Assembly (NCBI GenBank): GCA_950295325.1
Contig: OX485807.1
Location: forward strand, 42,996,440 to 43,060,439
Length of the DNA: 64,000 nt
Direction: 5' to 3'
Source of the DNA: Polytrichum commune
Taxonomy: Eukaryota > Streptophyta > Polytrichopsida > Polytrichales > Polytrichaceae
Shown here: one piece after another, positions 26,752-36,699 of the stretch
How positions within the stretch are numbered: position 1 is the stretch's first letter
How the letters are laid out: each line of letters starts with the position of its first letter
Made by a program: the position numbers and the translations under genes
Notes under the pieces: generated by a model
What the model was told of the DNA's origin: nothing
What the model saw: only the letters and a program-made list of their open reading frames with translations
Database searches by the model: none

Positions 26752-26794
26752 CTTTGTGGGCCTAACTCTGTTGACTTTGTGAATAGAATGGCCA

Positions 26795-26815
26795 TAACCT
26801 CCCCCCCCCCCCCTG
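26795..26815 (+). repeat. Poly-C tract
   Basis: A run of about 13 C residues just outside the fold-back element. On the minus strand this is a long G run. Confidence 0.8.
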
Positions 26816-27177
26816 CGGTGTATAGAATGGTTGGAATAGGCATTGACAAGCCACCCCAAACCCACCTTGAATCAACCCCAAATAGAGTGAAGCCCGTTAC
26901 ATACCCTACATGGAGGTAGCGGAGGTCGCTATGAGGTGGCGCCATTAATGACACCTAAAATCATCACTCCATGGGCCCATACACTCCTACACCATGGGGA
27001 ACACTTTAAGGTAGTAGAGTGTTGGTGATTGGGAGGTGTTTGTAGGTGTTGGTTTTAGCACCCTCTGCATTAGAACCAAACAAATAAGAGAAGTGCCACG
27101 CACATGGCGCAGGTCCACCTCGCTAGCTTCCTGGCACAGGTCCAGGTGGCCCCCCACAATTGGCCGGCCAGGGGTGC

Positions 27178-27619
27178 GTGCAGACCTCTACCGCAAGGCT
27201 CATGTGCCATGCGGCCGGAGAGCACCTTGTTGCCCTAGCCTCTACTCCACCCGCTTCCTGCATTCACTTTGTCCAAACATTTTTTTACTCCAACATGTGT
27301 CTATGAGTGTGAGAGAGAAAGAGGGAGTTTGAGAGTGTTGAAGTTGTTCCGCAGTAAGAAACTTGCCAAGGAATCATCCGGCAGAGGGCAGCGAACCCGT
27401 GCAGACCTCTACCGCAAGGCTCATGTGCCATGCGGCCGGAGAGCACCTTGTTGCCCTAGCCTCTACTCCACCCGCTTCCCGCATTCACTTTGTCCAAACA
27501 TTTTTTTACTCCAACATGTGTCTATGAATGTGAGAGAGAAAGAGGCAGTTTGAGAGTGTTGAAGTTGTTCCGCAGTAAAAAACTTGCCAAGGAATCATCC
27601 GGCAGAGGGCAGCGAACCC
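27178..27619. repeat. 221-bp direct tandem duplication
   Basis: Unit 1 (27178-27398) and unit 2 (27399-27619) are nearly identical, differing at a handful of positions. Each carries gcagacctctaccgcaagg and ends agcgaacc. The duplication lies in the body of the tRNA-derived SINE described next. Confidence 0.95.
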
Positions 27620-27670
27620 GTGACTTCCAGGTTGGGGCGGGCAGTCCGCTTCGCCACCCTCTCTGGCGGA
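27178..27670 (-). mobile_element. tRNA-derived SINE with duplicated body
   Basis: On the minus strand from about 27660 a polymerase III promoter is visible: A box TGGCGAAGCGG, then GGTTCGCTGCC as B box (consensus GGTTCGANNCC), spaced as in tRNA-derived SINEs. The body downstream has been tandemly duplicated (221-bp unit), so the B-box region occurs twice. The far end is unclear. Confidence 0.65.
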
Positions 27671-27759
27671 GGGAGGCAGCTTGCACACATCATGGATGAG
27701 ATTCATCGCTCTTGCCATGCATAGCGGCTGATGGTTGTTCGTGTGCACGGTATCATAGT

Positions 27760-28135
27760 TTGCATCCGTTTTGGAGGAGTCATAGCGGAGAATTCATTTT
27801 CATGCAAAGAGCAACAAATTTGAAGGAGAATGCAAATAATAATAATACTAATATGGAAATGGCTACGAATTTTGAAGCAATATAGTCAAGGTAACACATA
27901 GTCGATCTATAGGTTAACCCATAATTGCTTGTCTAAATGCTTATGCTTGGTTACGACAGTTGTTAAAACTTTTGTTAGGGTAGTCAATCACAAACCACTA
28001 CCACACAAACCTTAACTCCTTTCACCTAAAAAATATAAGAGATCTCTTCCATGTTGGCATTACATGATCTTAGCGAGTGACTAAATGAACTTGGTTAACT
28101 ATGAATGTATCAACCTCATAGGCATTGCGGAGATT
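27760..28135 (+). repeat. Dispersed repeat shared with 62.69-63.03 kb
   Basis: Shares ordered blocks with the inverted-repeat element near the right end: gaaggagaatgca, atatggaaatggctac, gatctataggttaacccata, aatcacaa-ccactaccaca, cctaaaaaatata and tgttggcattacatg. This copy lacks the mirrored right arm. Confidence 0.8.
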
Positions 28136-28139
28136 GCCA

Positions 28140-30435
28140 TTAAGTGGTAATAAGGCCCAAGTAATGCATGACAAAATTGAATGGATAAGGTCGGTGAAAC
28201 GCAGTGAAAATTCAATGAAAGTTCAATGGAAGATGAGTGAACATATGAAAAGAGTTACAATATTAATTTGAACTAATTACTTGTAAAATGACATTTTAGG
28301 ACAAAGCCACATTCCTTGGTTATTAGTATTTTATTAGTATTAGTATTTTTATTGTTTTGAGACAAATTGTTTGTTCTATTGGTAAGTGACAATAATTGCA
28401 ACATTGTAAATCTATAATCCCCCTCAAAATTGCTTACAAGGAATGACAAAAATAATGTTGGGTCAACATGTAGTGTTGGTGACAACACACCGCAGTTTAC
28501 AATTAGTATTGAGCAAGACAATTAAAATTGGTGACACTAAATATCATATTTAGTGTAACTATGCCAACCAATAAGTGTGAGCATGGCATAAGTTTCTTCT
28601 CATGATGGCAAAACGCCAAATGCCCTTGTCAAATTAACATACACTCGTAAATCATGTTGCTTTGTTGTTCCAACTCCACATATGTTTTTGGTCATTGGAT
28701 TGGCTCGGGACTTCTCTCATATGGTCAATGGTTGATGGTTGTAAATCATGAAATGACACTCAAAGTTCTTATGTGAACCCATTTTGAGTTCACATGTAAA
28801 ACTTGTTGCAATAATCAAGTATGAAGCATCCCTTGTTTACACTAACCTTAGTTGGAGTCCTTTGTCTCTCTTGACTCATGAAGATCATAATTTTGAGATA
28901 CAAAATTGGAGTTTGGATGCAAAAAGTCATACTAGAACAAAGTGAATATTCTCTATGTTGGCGTACTTAGGTCCTCCCAAATATGGTATTTGAGCACATA
29001 TTCCAATTCTATCAGAACAAATGTTATTTTGATGTCTATTGTTAATTACATGGTATCATACACAACTTAGATACAAGTACGTTATCCAAATAAGAAAAAG
29101 TAACATATAAGACCCACACACTATACATTTTTTTATTGGTGAATTGGCTCAAGACTTGTCTTATCATTTAGCACTTATGAATCACGAAGATTGTCATTTG
29201 AAGTTTATTAAAACAAGAGTTGAGATCCAAATTTTGTATGTGGTCATACTAGAGGTCGTCTTTCTCCTGATTGAACAATTAAATTTTAGGTTGTGTTAAC
29301 TGTTGAACCTAAAATAACACATACCTCATTAGACTTGAGCACTAGTCCAATGTCATTGTAACATATGTCTTTTTAAAGCTAGTTTTGAAACATGAGTTTT
29401 TCCATAAGGTTTACCATATACCACTCAAGTATAGGTTCCCGATTAAGAAGAGTGGCCACATTAGGCTCCCATACATTGTGGTATGTTCTAATTCCATATG
29501 CGCCAATTCATATGGGCCAAGGTTAGATGCCCACTGCTTTGAGCAGAGGCCCACCACTATTACCAAGGTAACGAAGATATAGTAAAAACATGACTCCCAT
29601 AGGTTTATGGGTTATTCATCTCAAGACCCATTCGCAAGAGGTCTTAATTAACTTGAGGCTAATTTGTGCAATCTCAGCCATCTTACCACTTCACACAGGG
29701 TCATAAGTCTTAAGTCCCAAGTCCCAAGTATGACATAGATACCTACATGACAAAACTTTCTGGAAATGAGACTTGAGACTTTGTGTTGAAAGTTGGGTTA
29801 AGCAAGAGGCTTAATTCAACTCTCAACACAAGTCCTAAGATTTTGACATAAAATAATCATGATCCGACCTCGATGAGAATCAAATTATATTTTAATGATT
29901 TCTTGAGGTTGAAAGTTGGGACTTTGCCTCCATGTCGGGACTTGTTGACGTGGGTGGGACTTGGTATATATGTTATAATATAATTGCACACGTTTTCACC
30001 TCCGATAAAAGTGAAAGGTGCCCAACCCAAAGAGGTGGGCATCTAGCCCTTGCCATTTATACGTGCTTCTAACTATTCTTCTACCTATTCTTATTTAGAG
30101 ATGTTTTGAAGAAATGGGGGAGGTTCCTTGTGGATTAAGTTAGGTATTCTAGGCTCTTTGACTAGGTGACATCTCAATACATCATTGTCATTGAGTGGAA
30201 TATAAGACATGGTGTTTATCAAACGTGCCATTCAATATACATTAAGATCAATAACATTTTAAAATATATGATAGATAGATACTCTGGTCCCTTTTTAGCA
30301 AGGGTTGGCGTGAATAAAGTGTCCGTTCATAACGTCAATGACCCGATGCCCATCAGACAAGGGGACATTGGGACAATACTACTCTCCCCTTTCGAGGATG
30401 GACACTATAATGACACATTATACTAGTTCCTAGCT
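28140..30435. other. Intergenic, AT-rich
   Basis: No gene was recognised. At about 29765-29840 there is a short hairpin: agactttgtgttgaaagtt, then gggttaagcaagaggcttaa, then ttcaactctcaacacaagtc. The rest shows nothing I can name. Confidence 0.45.
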
Positions 30436-30444
30436 AGCCACTAG

Positions 30445-30690
30445 GGCTGGAGATTCGTGGCACTCAAGTAAAATCATCCATCCAAGATATCGTGGATGAA
30501 GTGGCTCCAATAAAAAAAACCCCCCTATGGGGTTGAGGGCCGATTCATTCGAATGTGACGTCACTAGACTAATTCGGGGCCTTTGACTCTATTTCCGGAA
30601 TCAAATTGCCCAAAAATAGCCATTTAGATGATTCCTGTGTTTTTTTCATCCGCACGGATGATTTTACTTGAGTGCCACGAATCCCCGGCC
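30445..30690. mobile_element. MULE-like MITE, copy 1 (246 bp)
   Basis: Terminal inverted repeats of about 36 bp: left GGCTGGAGATTCGTGGCACT, right reverse-complemented GGCCGGGGATTCGTGGCACT, both continuing caagtaaaatcatcc. The flanks are perfect 9-bp direct repeats AGCCACTAG (30436-30444 and 30691-30699), typical of Mutator-like transposition. There is no coding capacity. Confidence 0.92.
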
Positions 30691-30699
30691 AGCCACTAG

Positions 30700-30903
30700 T
30701 GCCTTGAAGATACTGGACATGGTATCCCCCCAAAGGGCTTTGAGGTACCCATACAACAAAGTCCAAGGACCCCCCACCATAGTTGGGTGGACTAAGGTGG
30801 TGAGCACCACGCCGGCATGGGGAATAGAACCCACAACCTCCTCATTGGGGGCCATGAGCCCTACCCACCAAGCCAAGGCCCGTGGTGCCTTCAAGTCCCA
30901 GCA
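30700..30903 (-). mobile_element. tRNA-derived SINE
   Basis: The minus strand reads ccttggcttggtgggtaggg, then gctcatggcccccaatgagg, then aggttgtgggttctattccc. This has a tRNA-like head with A box TGGCTTGGTGGG and B box GGTTCTATTCC, both near consensus. A non-tRNA body follows (gtggtgctcaccaccttag...). It lies exactly between two MULE-like MITEs. Confidence 0.75.
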
Positions 30904-30913
30904 TGTATGACTC

Positions 30914-31224
30914 GGCTAAGGATTCGTGGTGTCTACACACACTCAGCCATTGTGACATAACATTATTCGAATCCATAACAATGTTATGTGGGAATGAGAA
31001 TATTCGACGGAATATATCCACATTCAAACCACATGTGGGGAATATAAATGCTTATTGTTAAGATATAATAAATTGATTCTAAGAATAGAGTCAAAGAGCT
31101 CGAATTAGACTAATGGTGTCAAATCCAAATGATTTGCTTCGCAATCTTATAGGGGTTTTTATTTTTTACTAGAGCCCCTTCATCCATGATGGATGAGTTT
31201 ACACAAATGCCACAAATCCCAAGT
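30914..31224. mobile_element. MULE-like MITE, copy 2 (inverted, 311 bp)
   Basis: Read on the minus strand, the right part matches copy 1: ggatttgtggcatt, aactcatccatcatggatga, aggggctctagtaaaaaata, attagtctaattcgagctct and ttgactctattcttag, against their counterparts at 30450-30600. The flanks are identical 10-mers TGTATGACTC (30904-30913 and 31225-31234). Confidence 0.85.
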
Positions 31225-31640
31225 TGTATGACTCCATGACGTATTTGTCTCTTGCAATCACTATAACTTTATTGAGCTTCCACGACATTTCCACTCATGC
31301 CGGGTGTCATGGGCTTCATATTAGGTGTAGTTGGTGCTACCACTATTTTCTCAAGATTATGTGGTTATGTGATTTATAATTTGAATATCATGGTGGCATC
31401 ACACGTTCAATACTTGTCTTGTGTCCACTCACCTATACATAGAGCCCTCTTTGTCAATTATAGAACGAGGTTGTTATGGCATGGCTTAACACTTAAATGC
31501 TCAGGGAACACAATATTCATTCAAATGAGAGTTTTCCAGTGAATTGAGAGTACATAAAGCAAACTATTAATCCAAGAATGAAATGAAAACCACTGGAAAG
31601 TTGTAGAGTACAAGTGAAAAAATAACGTTTGATTTTCCGC

Positions 31641-31840
31641 TGTAGTTTCCATTATAATGAGAGTATGTTAAGCTGGGAAATCGACTCATTTAGGTTGACT
31701 CAACCTAAATTGACAACATATTGTCCTCATTTAGGTCGACTTAACCTAAATTGACTAACATATTGTCCTCATTTAGGTCGACTCAACCTAAACGAGTCGA
31801 TTTCCCAACTTAACATACTCTCATTTTAATAGAAACTACA
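31641..31840. mobile_element. 200-bp palindromic MITE
   Basis: Left arm TGTAGTTTCCATTATAATGA and right arm reverse-complemented TGTAGTTTCTATTAAAATGA continue as inverted copies for about 60 bp (gagtatgttaag, gggaaatcgactc). The centre has about three tandem copies of a unit of about 46 bp, catttaggtcgact-aaccta followed by acatattgtcct. Confidence 0.9.
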
Positions 31841-33186
31841 CGTCTGAAGTATAATCTAGTATTTATCAACCTAACATGACTTTTAGGCATCCAAATGGCC
31901 AATATTATTTTGAGAGGATCCCACTCTCTCAAAATATTGAATATCGTGTTAGGGGTTATTTTGTATGCAAAGAGCATCTTTATGTGGTTGTAAATACCAA
32001 CCTAGTTATTACACACCAGATGGTCTTGAATCTCCCCATTGAAGGGGGGGGGGGGGACGGCTTTGGACACTTACGGGGTGTATACATGCCACAAATTTTA
32101 ATATGATACACAATAAACTGACATGATACATGGGACTAATTGCCCCACATTCCATTTCTATACTTCTAACAAGTATGATAACTACTCAAACCTAGTTCCT
32201 ATATACAACAAACATAGACCATTTTTGGGGATCCTAAACACTCGGGGGTTAACAATGCTAATTTTTTGTGTTGATTCTTGCTTTAAAAAAGGTTATTTAA
32301 TATATCTACTTGATAGCCAACCAACATTTATGATTACATTTCATGGAGTTGTAAGGTTCAAACGTTTGGCAACAATTGTTTTATGCATATTACATGTTTT
32401 GAGCAACAATCTAAATTAAGAAATGAGATAAGTCAAAAAAGGAAACAAAACATCACTATATGAGTTGTAAAAGAACATCACTTAGTTAGTATGCAAGAGG
32501 GAGATATTATTGAACATACTAATGCCAAGTGTCATATGTATGCACTAATGATAAACTTGTTGACCATTATTGTTGACCACATAATACAGACTCACTATAT
32601 TCGTTAATTTGAGACTTTCTCTTGTCTCAAATTAATATATGGACCACAACAATATGGTCTAATGTTTGGGTCGTCCTACCTAAACCATCTTGATATGAGT
32701 TCTTAATTGGGTTCTTGATATGAACACCCGCTTCAAAGTATTTGCATCTTACAACATTCTCCAATATTTGTGTGTTTTATCCATGTTCTTATATTTGTAA
32801 CTGTCTCAAAATGCCGAAAAAGTCCCAAATTAACGAATATAGTGATAGAGGGGTAAGAAGAAATAACACGAGTAGTACATTGATCAACCCAATTAGTGCG
32901 TGTTACTATTTGGAGTTACATGGTCTAATAACATCTTACTCGGGAGTTCATTTCCTAACAAAAGTTCGATAAGCTACTCTAACATTGTGGAACATAATTG
33001 ACTTTGCTTGATAAAATATTACATTCTCGTAAAATAGTTATAGCATTGCGTAACTCCAAATAGTAACATGAAGTAATTGGGATAATTAGTGTAGCTTACT
33101 TTTGCCATGTTGCCATTCCAATCTCGATCACCACCTTGTAAGTATTTAAAACCTCTTTGCATAGATTGCAAAAGAATCCAGCTTTA
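31841..33186. other. Intergenic
   Basis: No gene was recognised; short frames only. A G12-13 tract is at about 32046-32058. Confidence 0.45.
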
Positions 33187-33686
33187 GGGCTAGTTCACAC
33201 ACGAGCCAAGAGCCGTGACCATGAAATTATGGGAGCCCAAAAGAAAGTGTCCAAAGGTCGTCCCAACTCACCTCCAAAATCATGTAGTGTGGTCACAAAC
33301 CCTCAAGTGTAGTGTGAAGCCATATGTGACCGGACCCTCAACCAAATGCTATTTCAATGAATTTCTATTCATGCATGTCCTCACACATGATAAAATAGAA
33401 TTAATCAATGGTTGTGAGCATTCGGAGTGCCATGGTCTCTCACTTTTGTGTTAGGCCTACTCCAAGAGATGGTTTTTGAAAATAGTCCAAGTGACCATGA
33501 AACATGATCCATTAGATGCCATGTAGGAATGCACATAGACTTTACATCCATCTTACGTTCACGTACTCTGTTGGTCCCTCAAGCGTAGTGTGAAGCGAAC
33601 TTGGACCGGCTCCGCCTTTTTTCCACCAATGAGAGTGCTTGAAGTGTAATGGTCACGGGCTCTCAGTCTCGTGTGTGAAGTGGCCC
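33187..33686. mobile_element. Inverted-repeat element, possibly hAT-like (500 bp)
   Basis: Left end gggctagttcacacacgag, then agagccgtgaccat. Right end reverse-complemented gggccacttcacacacgag, then agagcccgtgaccat. No convincing target duplication is visible, so the superfamily is uncertain. A related fragment lies at about 50365-50477. Confidence 0.75.
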
Positions 33687-34333
33687 TTCTATGAACACCG
33701 AAGTACAGGCAGTGCAGTCTGTAGGTGAAACCTGGCACCGTTGATAGTACCTCTCTTTCTTGACTTCTTTTCTGTCTTTCTTCTTCGTTATCACCTTCAC
33801 ACAGTGATGATCTCCATGCTCATACTTTCAACCAACACTTCAGCGCAGCGCCAATCTGAGAAGCATACTTGAACTTCCTCTACAGCAAGCCAAGCCTCCC
33901 CTACAATAATCAAGAAGTGTGGTCATGGCCGAGTTCTTGGGACGGGACCTCCCATTGCCCCATATTGTTTGATAAGCTTGGATTTGAGAATCATCTACCC
34001 ACCTATATCATTTCCACTTGTTCATTCACAGATCACACATTGCCGGGAGCTCAGCACAGAGCGAACTATTCTTTCGCCTTTTACTAAAGAATACCGTGTG
34101 CTGGGTGAATTTACCGGCATACCCATCTTTTTGGATCGCCCTTCACTGGGACCAACCAATTGAAATCAAAGCAGGAGTATGCAGTCTGGATGCCAGTGGA
34201 GAGCATTGTGTATAGCTTCAAGCGTTTCTAGCCACTCCAAATTAACACAGATGAATCCATTACCTTGCCGTTCAGAGGTTAGGTTTATACGTTTTGTCCC
34301 TTCTCTTGTGCCAGGTGCAGCATATTACTTAGG

Positions 34334-34477
34334 ATGATGAACCTAAAATCGAACTTCACTGATGAGAAAGCTCCAGCTTATTATAACGGAGCTTATTATA
34401 ACGGAGCTTATTATAACGGAGCTTATTATAACGGAGCTTATTACAACCAAGATTTCCTCATCCACCCATGTGGGTGA
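34334..34477 (+). CDS. Small Tyr/Asn-repeat reading frame
   Basis: Starts MMNLKSNFTDEKAPA and continues with YYNGA repeats before ending DFLIHPCG and TGA, 47 residues. The DNA has four exact copies and one variant of a 15-bp unit (gcttattataacgga), so the repeat is in frame whatever its origin. Two adjacent ATGs open it. There is no family match, and it may be a fortuitous frame over a minisatellite. If real, it could be a short tyrosine-rich protein. Confidence 0.25.
   Translation: MMNLKSNFTDEKAPAYYNGAYYNGAYYNGAYYNGAYYNQDFLIHPCG
34372..34447 (+). repeat. 15-bp minisatellite, about 5 copies
   Basis: The unit gcttattataacgga repeats exactly four times, followed by a variant ending ttacaacc. 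Confidence 0.95.
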
Positions 34478-36087
34478 GATATTCTAGTCACGAGTTTGCC
34501 TATAAAAGATTTTTTTTAAGTTTCATGGAACAAAGTATATTATACATCTTCGTGAATTGTGTTCAGGAATATTCCAAAGTAATCAAGAAATTACAAAGAG
34601 AATCACTAGGTTTATCGTGCAATTAAGGTATGCCACACTGTTTGTAATGTTGCGTTTGTTGAGTTAGTGACCACATCTCACTTAAGAGTTATTATCTCTA
34701 AATTATGGTTCTAGTTCGCAATGAGCAATGCCCACCAAGCAGCAGTCCAGTTCATGCCAATTTTGCATAGCTGTACACACATCTTGCTGGAATAGCATAG
34801 AGCTGCTGAATCCACCCACTTGTTCAAGCCTTTCAGGTTAGAAGCCTTTTTGAGTCGACAAGTTTGATGCAAAACCAAGCATTCATAGCAAGCCTGAAAT
34901 CCGCCTCAAAGTATCATCTGTTGCAGATTGGGTGTCAAATATCATCAGCTGAGTTTCAGAAAAGAAAGAAATCATATGTAACTCCTGAATTAAAATGAAT
35001 TCCAAAGCATGGGCGACTTCTTTGAGCAATGGACGTTCTCGTTCAAATCAGCATTTATTCAACTTGCATTTAGGATGTTATGAAAGCGATACAGATACTG
35101 TAGCGACTTACTGTGCCTGCAAAAAAGCCTGAATTCCGGCTGTGCCAGATAGCATCTAGGCCTAACAACCAAACTTATTTTCAGGTGCAGAGATTTTTGG
35201 AGAGGGAAGCAGTCCCCCACACGAATGGAGAGTAGTGGTGCCTTGGGTAGCTCACTTTGAGTAACTTGATAAGGTTCCTGGAATGTGTTAGTTAACTATC
35301 TAGTTCAGAAGATCGCCAGTTTCTCATGACTTTAGATAAACAAAAAGCACGCTAATTAAATAAAGTACAGATCACAGCCTTGAGAGGTTTGGCTTTGACC
35401 ACTTATAATTTTGGCGATTTTGGGTAGGCCACTAAACTAAAGAATGTGAATCCATAATCAACCAATGTGTGTCCACTTACATAGATGCATATCACAATGC
35501 GAGGCCAGCCGTACCTGTGAGTTGACGCACAATAATCACCAATGTGCATCGACTCACGTCAGGTATGCTCAAAATCAATATGGGATGCTTTACCAAGTTC
35601 ATGGTACACAGTAATCTTATTCTTATCTACAATACCACGTGTAAGATTCACATTATGATTGTCTCTTCTCCTTTTGTCGAGCCTAATTGCTTGCACAAGG
35701 CATGCCAGTCATGGCTTCAAGTCATTCCTGAAGCTGCTCGCCACTGTCAAGTTGTCCAGATTTTTATATACATTATATATTTTAATGGAATTCTTTATCC
35801 AAGTCCAGGCCACATCCACATAAGTCGGGCGATCCGAATAGAAGAACTCTGTTCTGCCTTCCAAACTTTTCAAATCTTTTCCAGTTCAGCTTTCTCATGT
35901 GGCAAGCTCTGGTTACAGAGGATATGGGCATATTAGATGATAGGGATTGAATTCAGGATGCAACAAAACATGGATGTGGAGGGAGCACATCAGGTAAGTA
36001 GGTCTAATGTGGCCATAATTGAGTGGTTCGTGGTTATGTATAGATATAAGAACATACACCAAAATTACACATGCTCAAGAGATATTG

Positions 36088-36337
36088 GACTACGTGCTCA
36101 TAATCTATTAATTGTTCTTTCAGGATGCAATAGCCAGTATAGTTGGGAGGACCTATATGATCATTTAAGAATAAGAATCTTCACATTGATGATGGGAAAG
36201 ATATTCATATGAGCTCCAGTGCTTATAATTCATTAATTGTTCTTTCAGCATGCAATAGCCAGCATAGTTGGGAGGACCTATATGATCATTTAAGAATAAG
36301 AATCTTCACATTGATGATGGAAAAGATATTCATATGA
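36088..36337 (+). repeat. 125-bp tandem duplication
   Basis: The block from ttaattgttctttcag through gatgcaatagccag, ttgggaggacctatatgatc and gaaagatattcatatgag is present twice with an offset of 125 bp, differing at only a few bases. Each copy contains a pyrimidine tract plus AG that looks like a splice acceptor. Confidence 0.95.
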
Positions 36338-36558
36338 GTGGAGAGGTAAGAAGCTCTTTCGTGCCATGTTGACAAAAGTCTGCACAAAGCGTCTCATTTG
36401 TAGTTAAGCTTTTATGTCGATTTATTGGGTCGATCCAAATTCGAGACACCTGTGGCATCGCAAGACGGGGGAGGGGAGAAGCCAATTTAAGCATGCGGTC
36501 AGTGGATGGATGCCGTCAACATTCATGGGTGATTTGCAAAACACAGAGAACTGAAGTA

Positions 36559-36670
36559 CCTATGCAGGAATTGGGCAAACCAACCCATACACTCGTTCCT
36601 TGTTGGATGCCTAAACCCTTGCCTCCAAGGAACCAGTGTACGGGTTGATTTGCCCCAGCCCCTATGCAGG
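36559..36670. mobile_element. Mini hairpin element with 10-bp direct repeats
   Basis: Arms 36573-36602 and 36626-36655 are 30-nt inverted repeats (gggcaaaccaacccatacac / gtgtacgggttgatttgccc) with about three mismatches and a 23-nt loop. The hairpin is flanked by CCTATGCAGG at 36559-36568 and 36661-36670, consistent with a target duplication. It could be a very small MITE; a miRNA-like precursor is an alternative. Confidence 0.7.
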
Positions 36671-36699
36671 AGCATTGATTTAAAATTGACCTTACCACG

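Larger units (their letters stand above)
33690..36085 (+). other. Unassigned region with possible gene remnants
   Basis: Several short plus-strand stretches look coding-like but match nothing I recognise. One frame at 33969-34163 carries EYRVLGEFTGIPIFLDRP. A stretch at about 35680-35760 reads VEPNCLHKACQSWLQVIPEA before a break. No consistent exon chain could be built. This could be a decayed gene, or a gene of an unfamiliar family. Confidence 0.3.

Noticed and set aside
26523-26954. Long minus-strand frame of 143 codons
   Set aside because: It lies across the arm of the fold-back element and mirrors the frame in the other arm; proline-rich translation with no family features.
27036-27553. 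Two similar plus-strand frames of about 95 codons
   Set aside because: They are the antisense readings of the 221-bp duplicated SINE body.
35180-35225. Stretch resembling P450 exon 1 (gtgcagagatttttggagag)
   Set aside because: The match is about 20 bases with no extension in the protein frame; probably chance.
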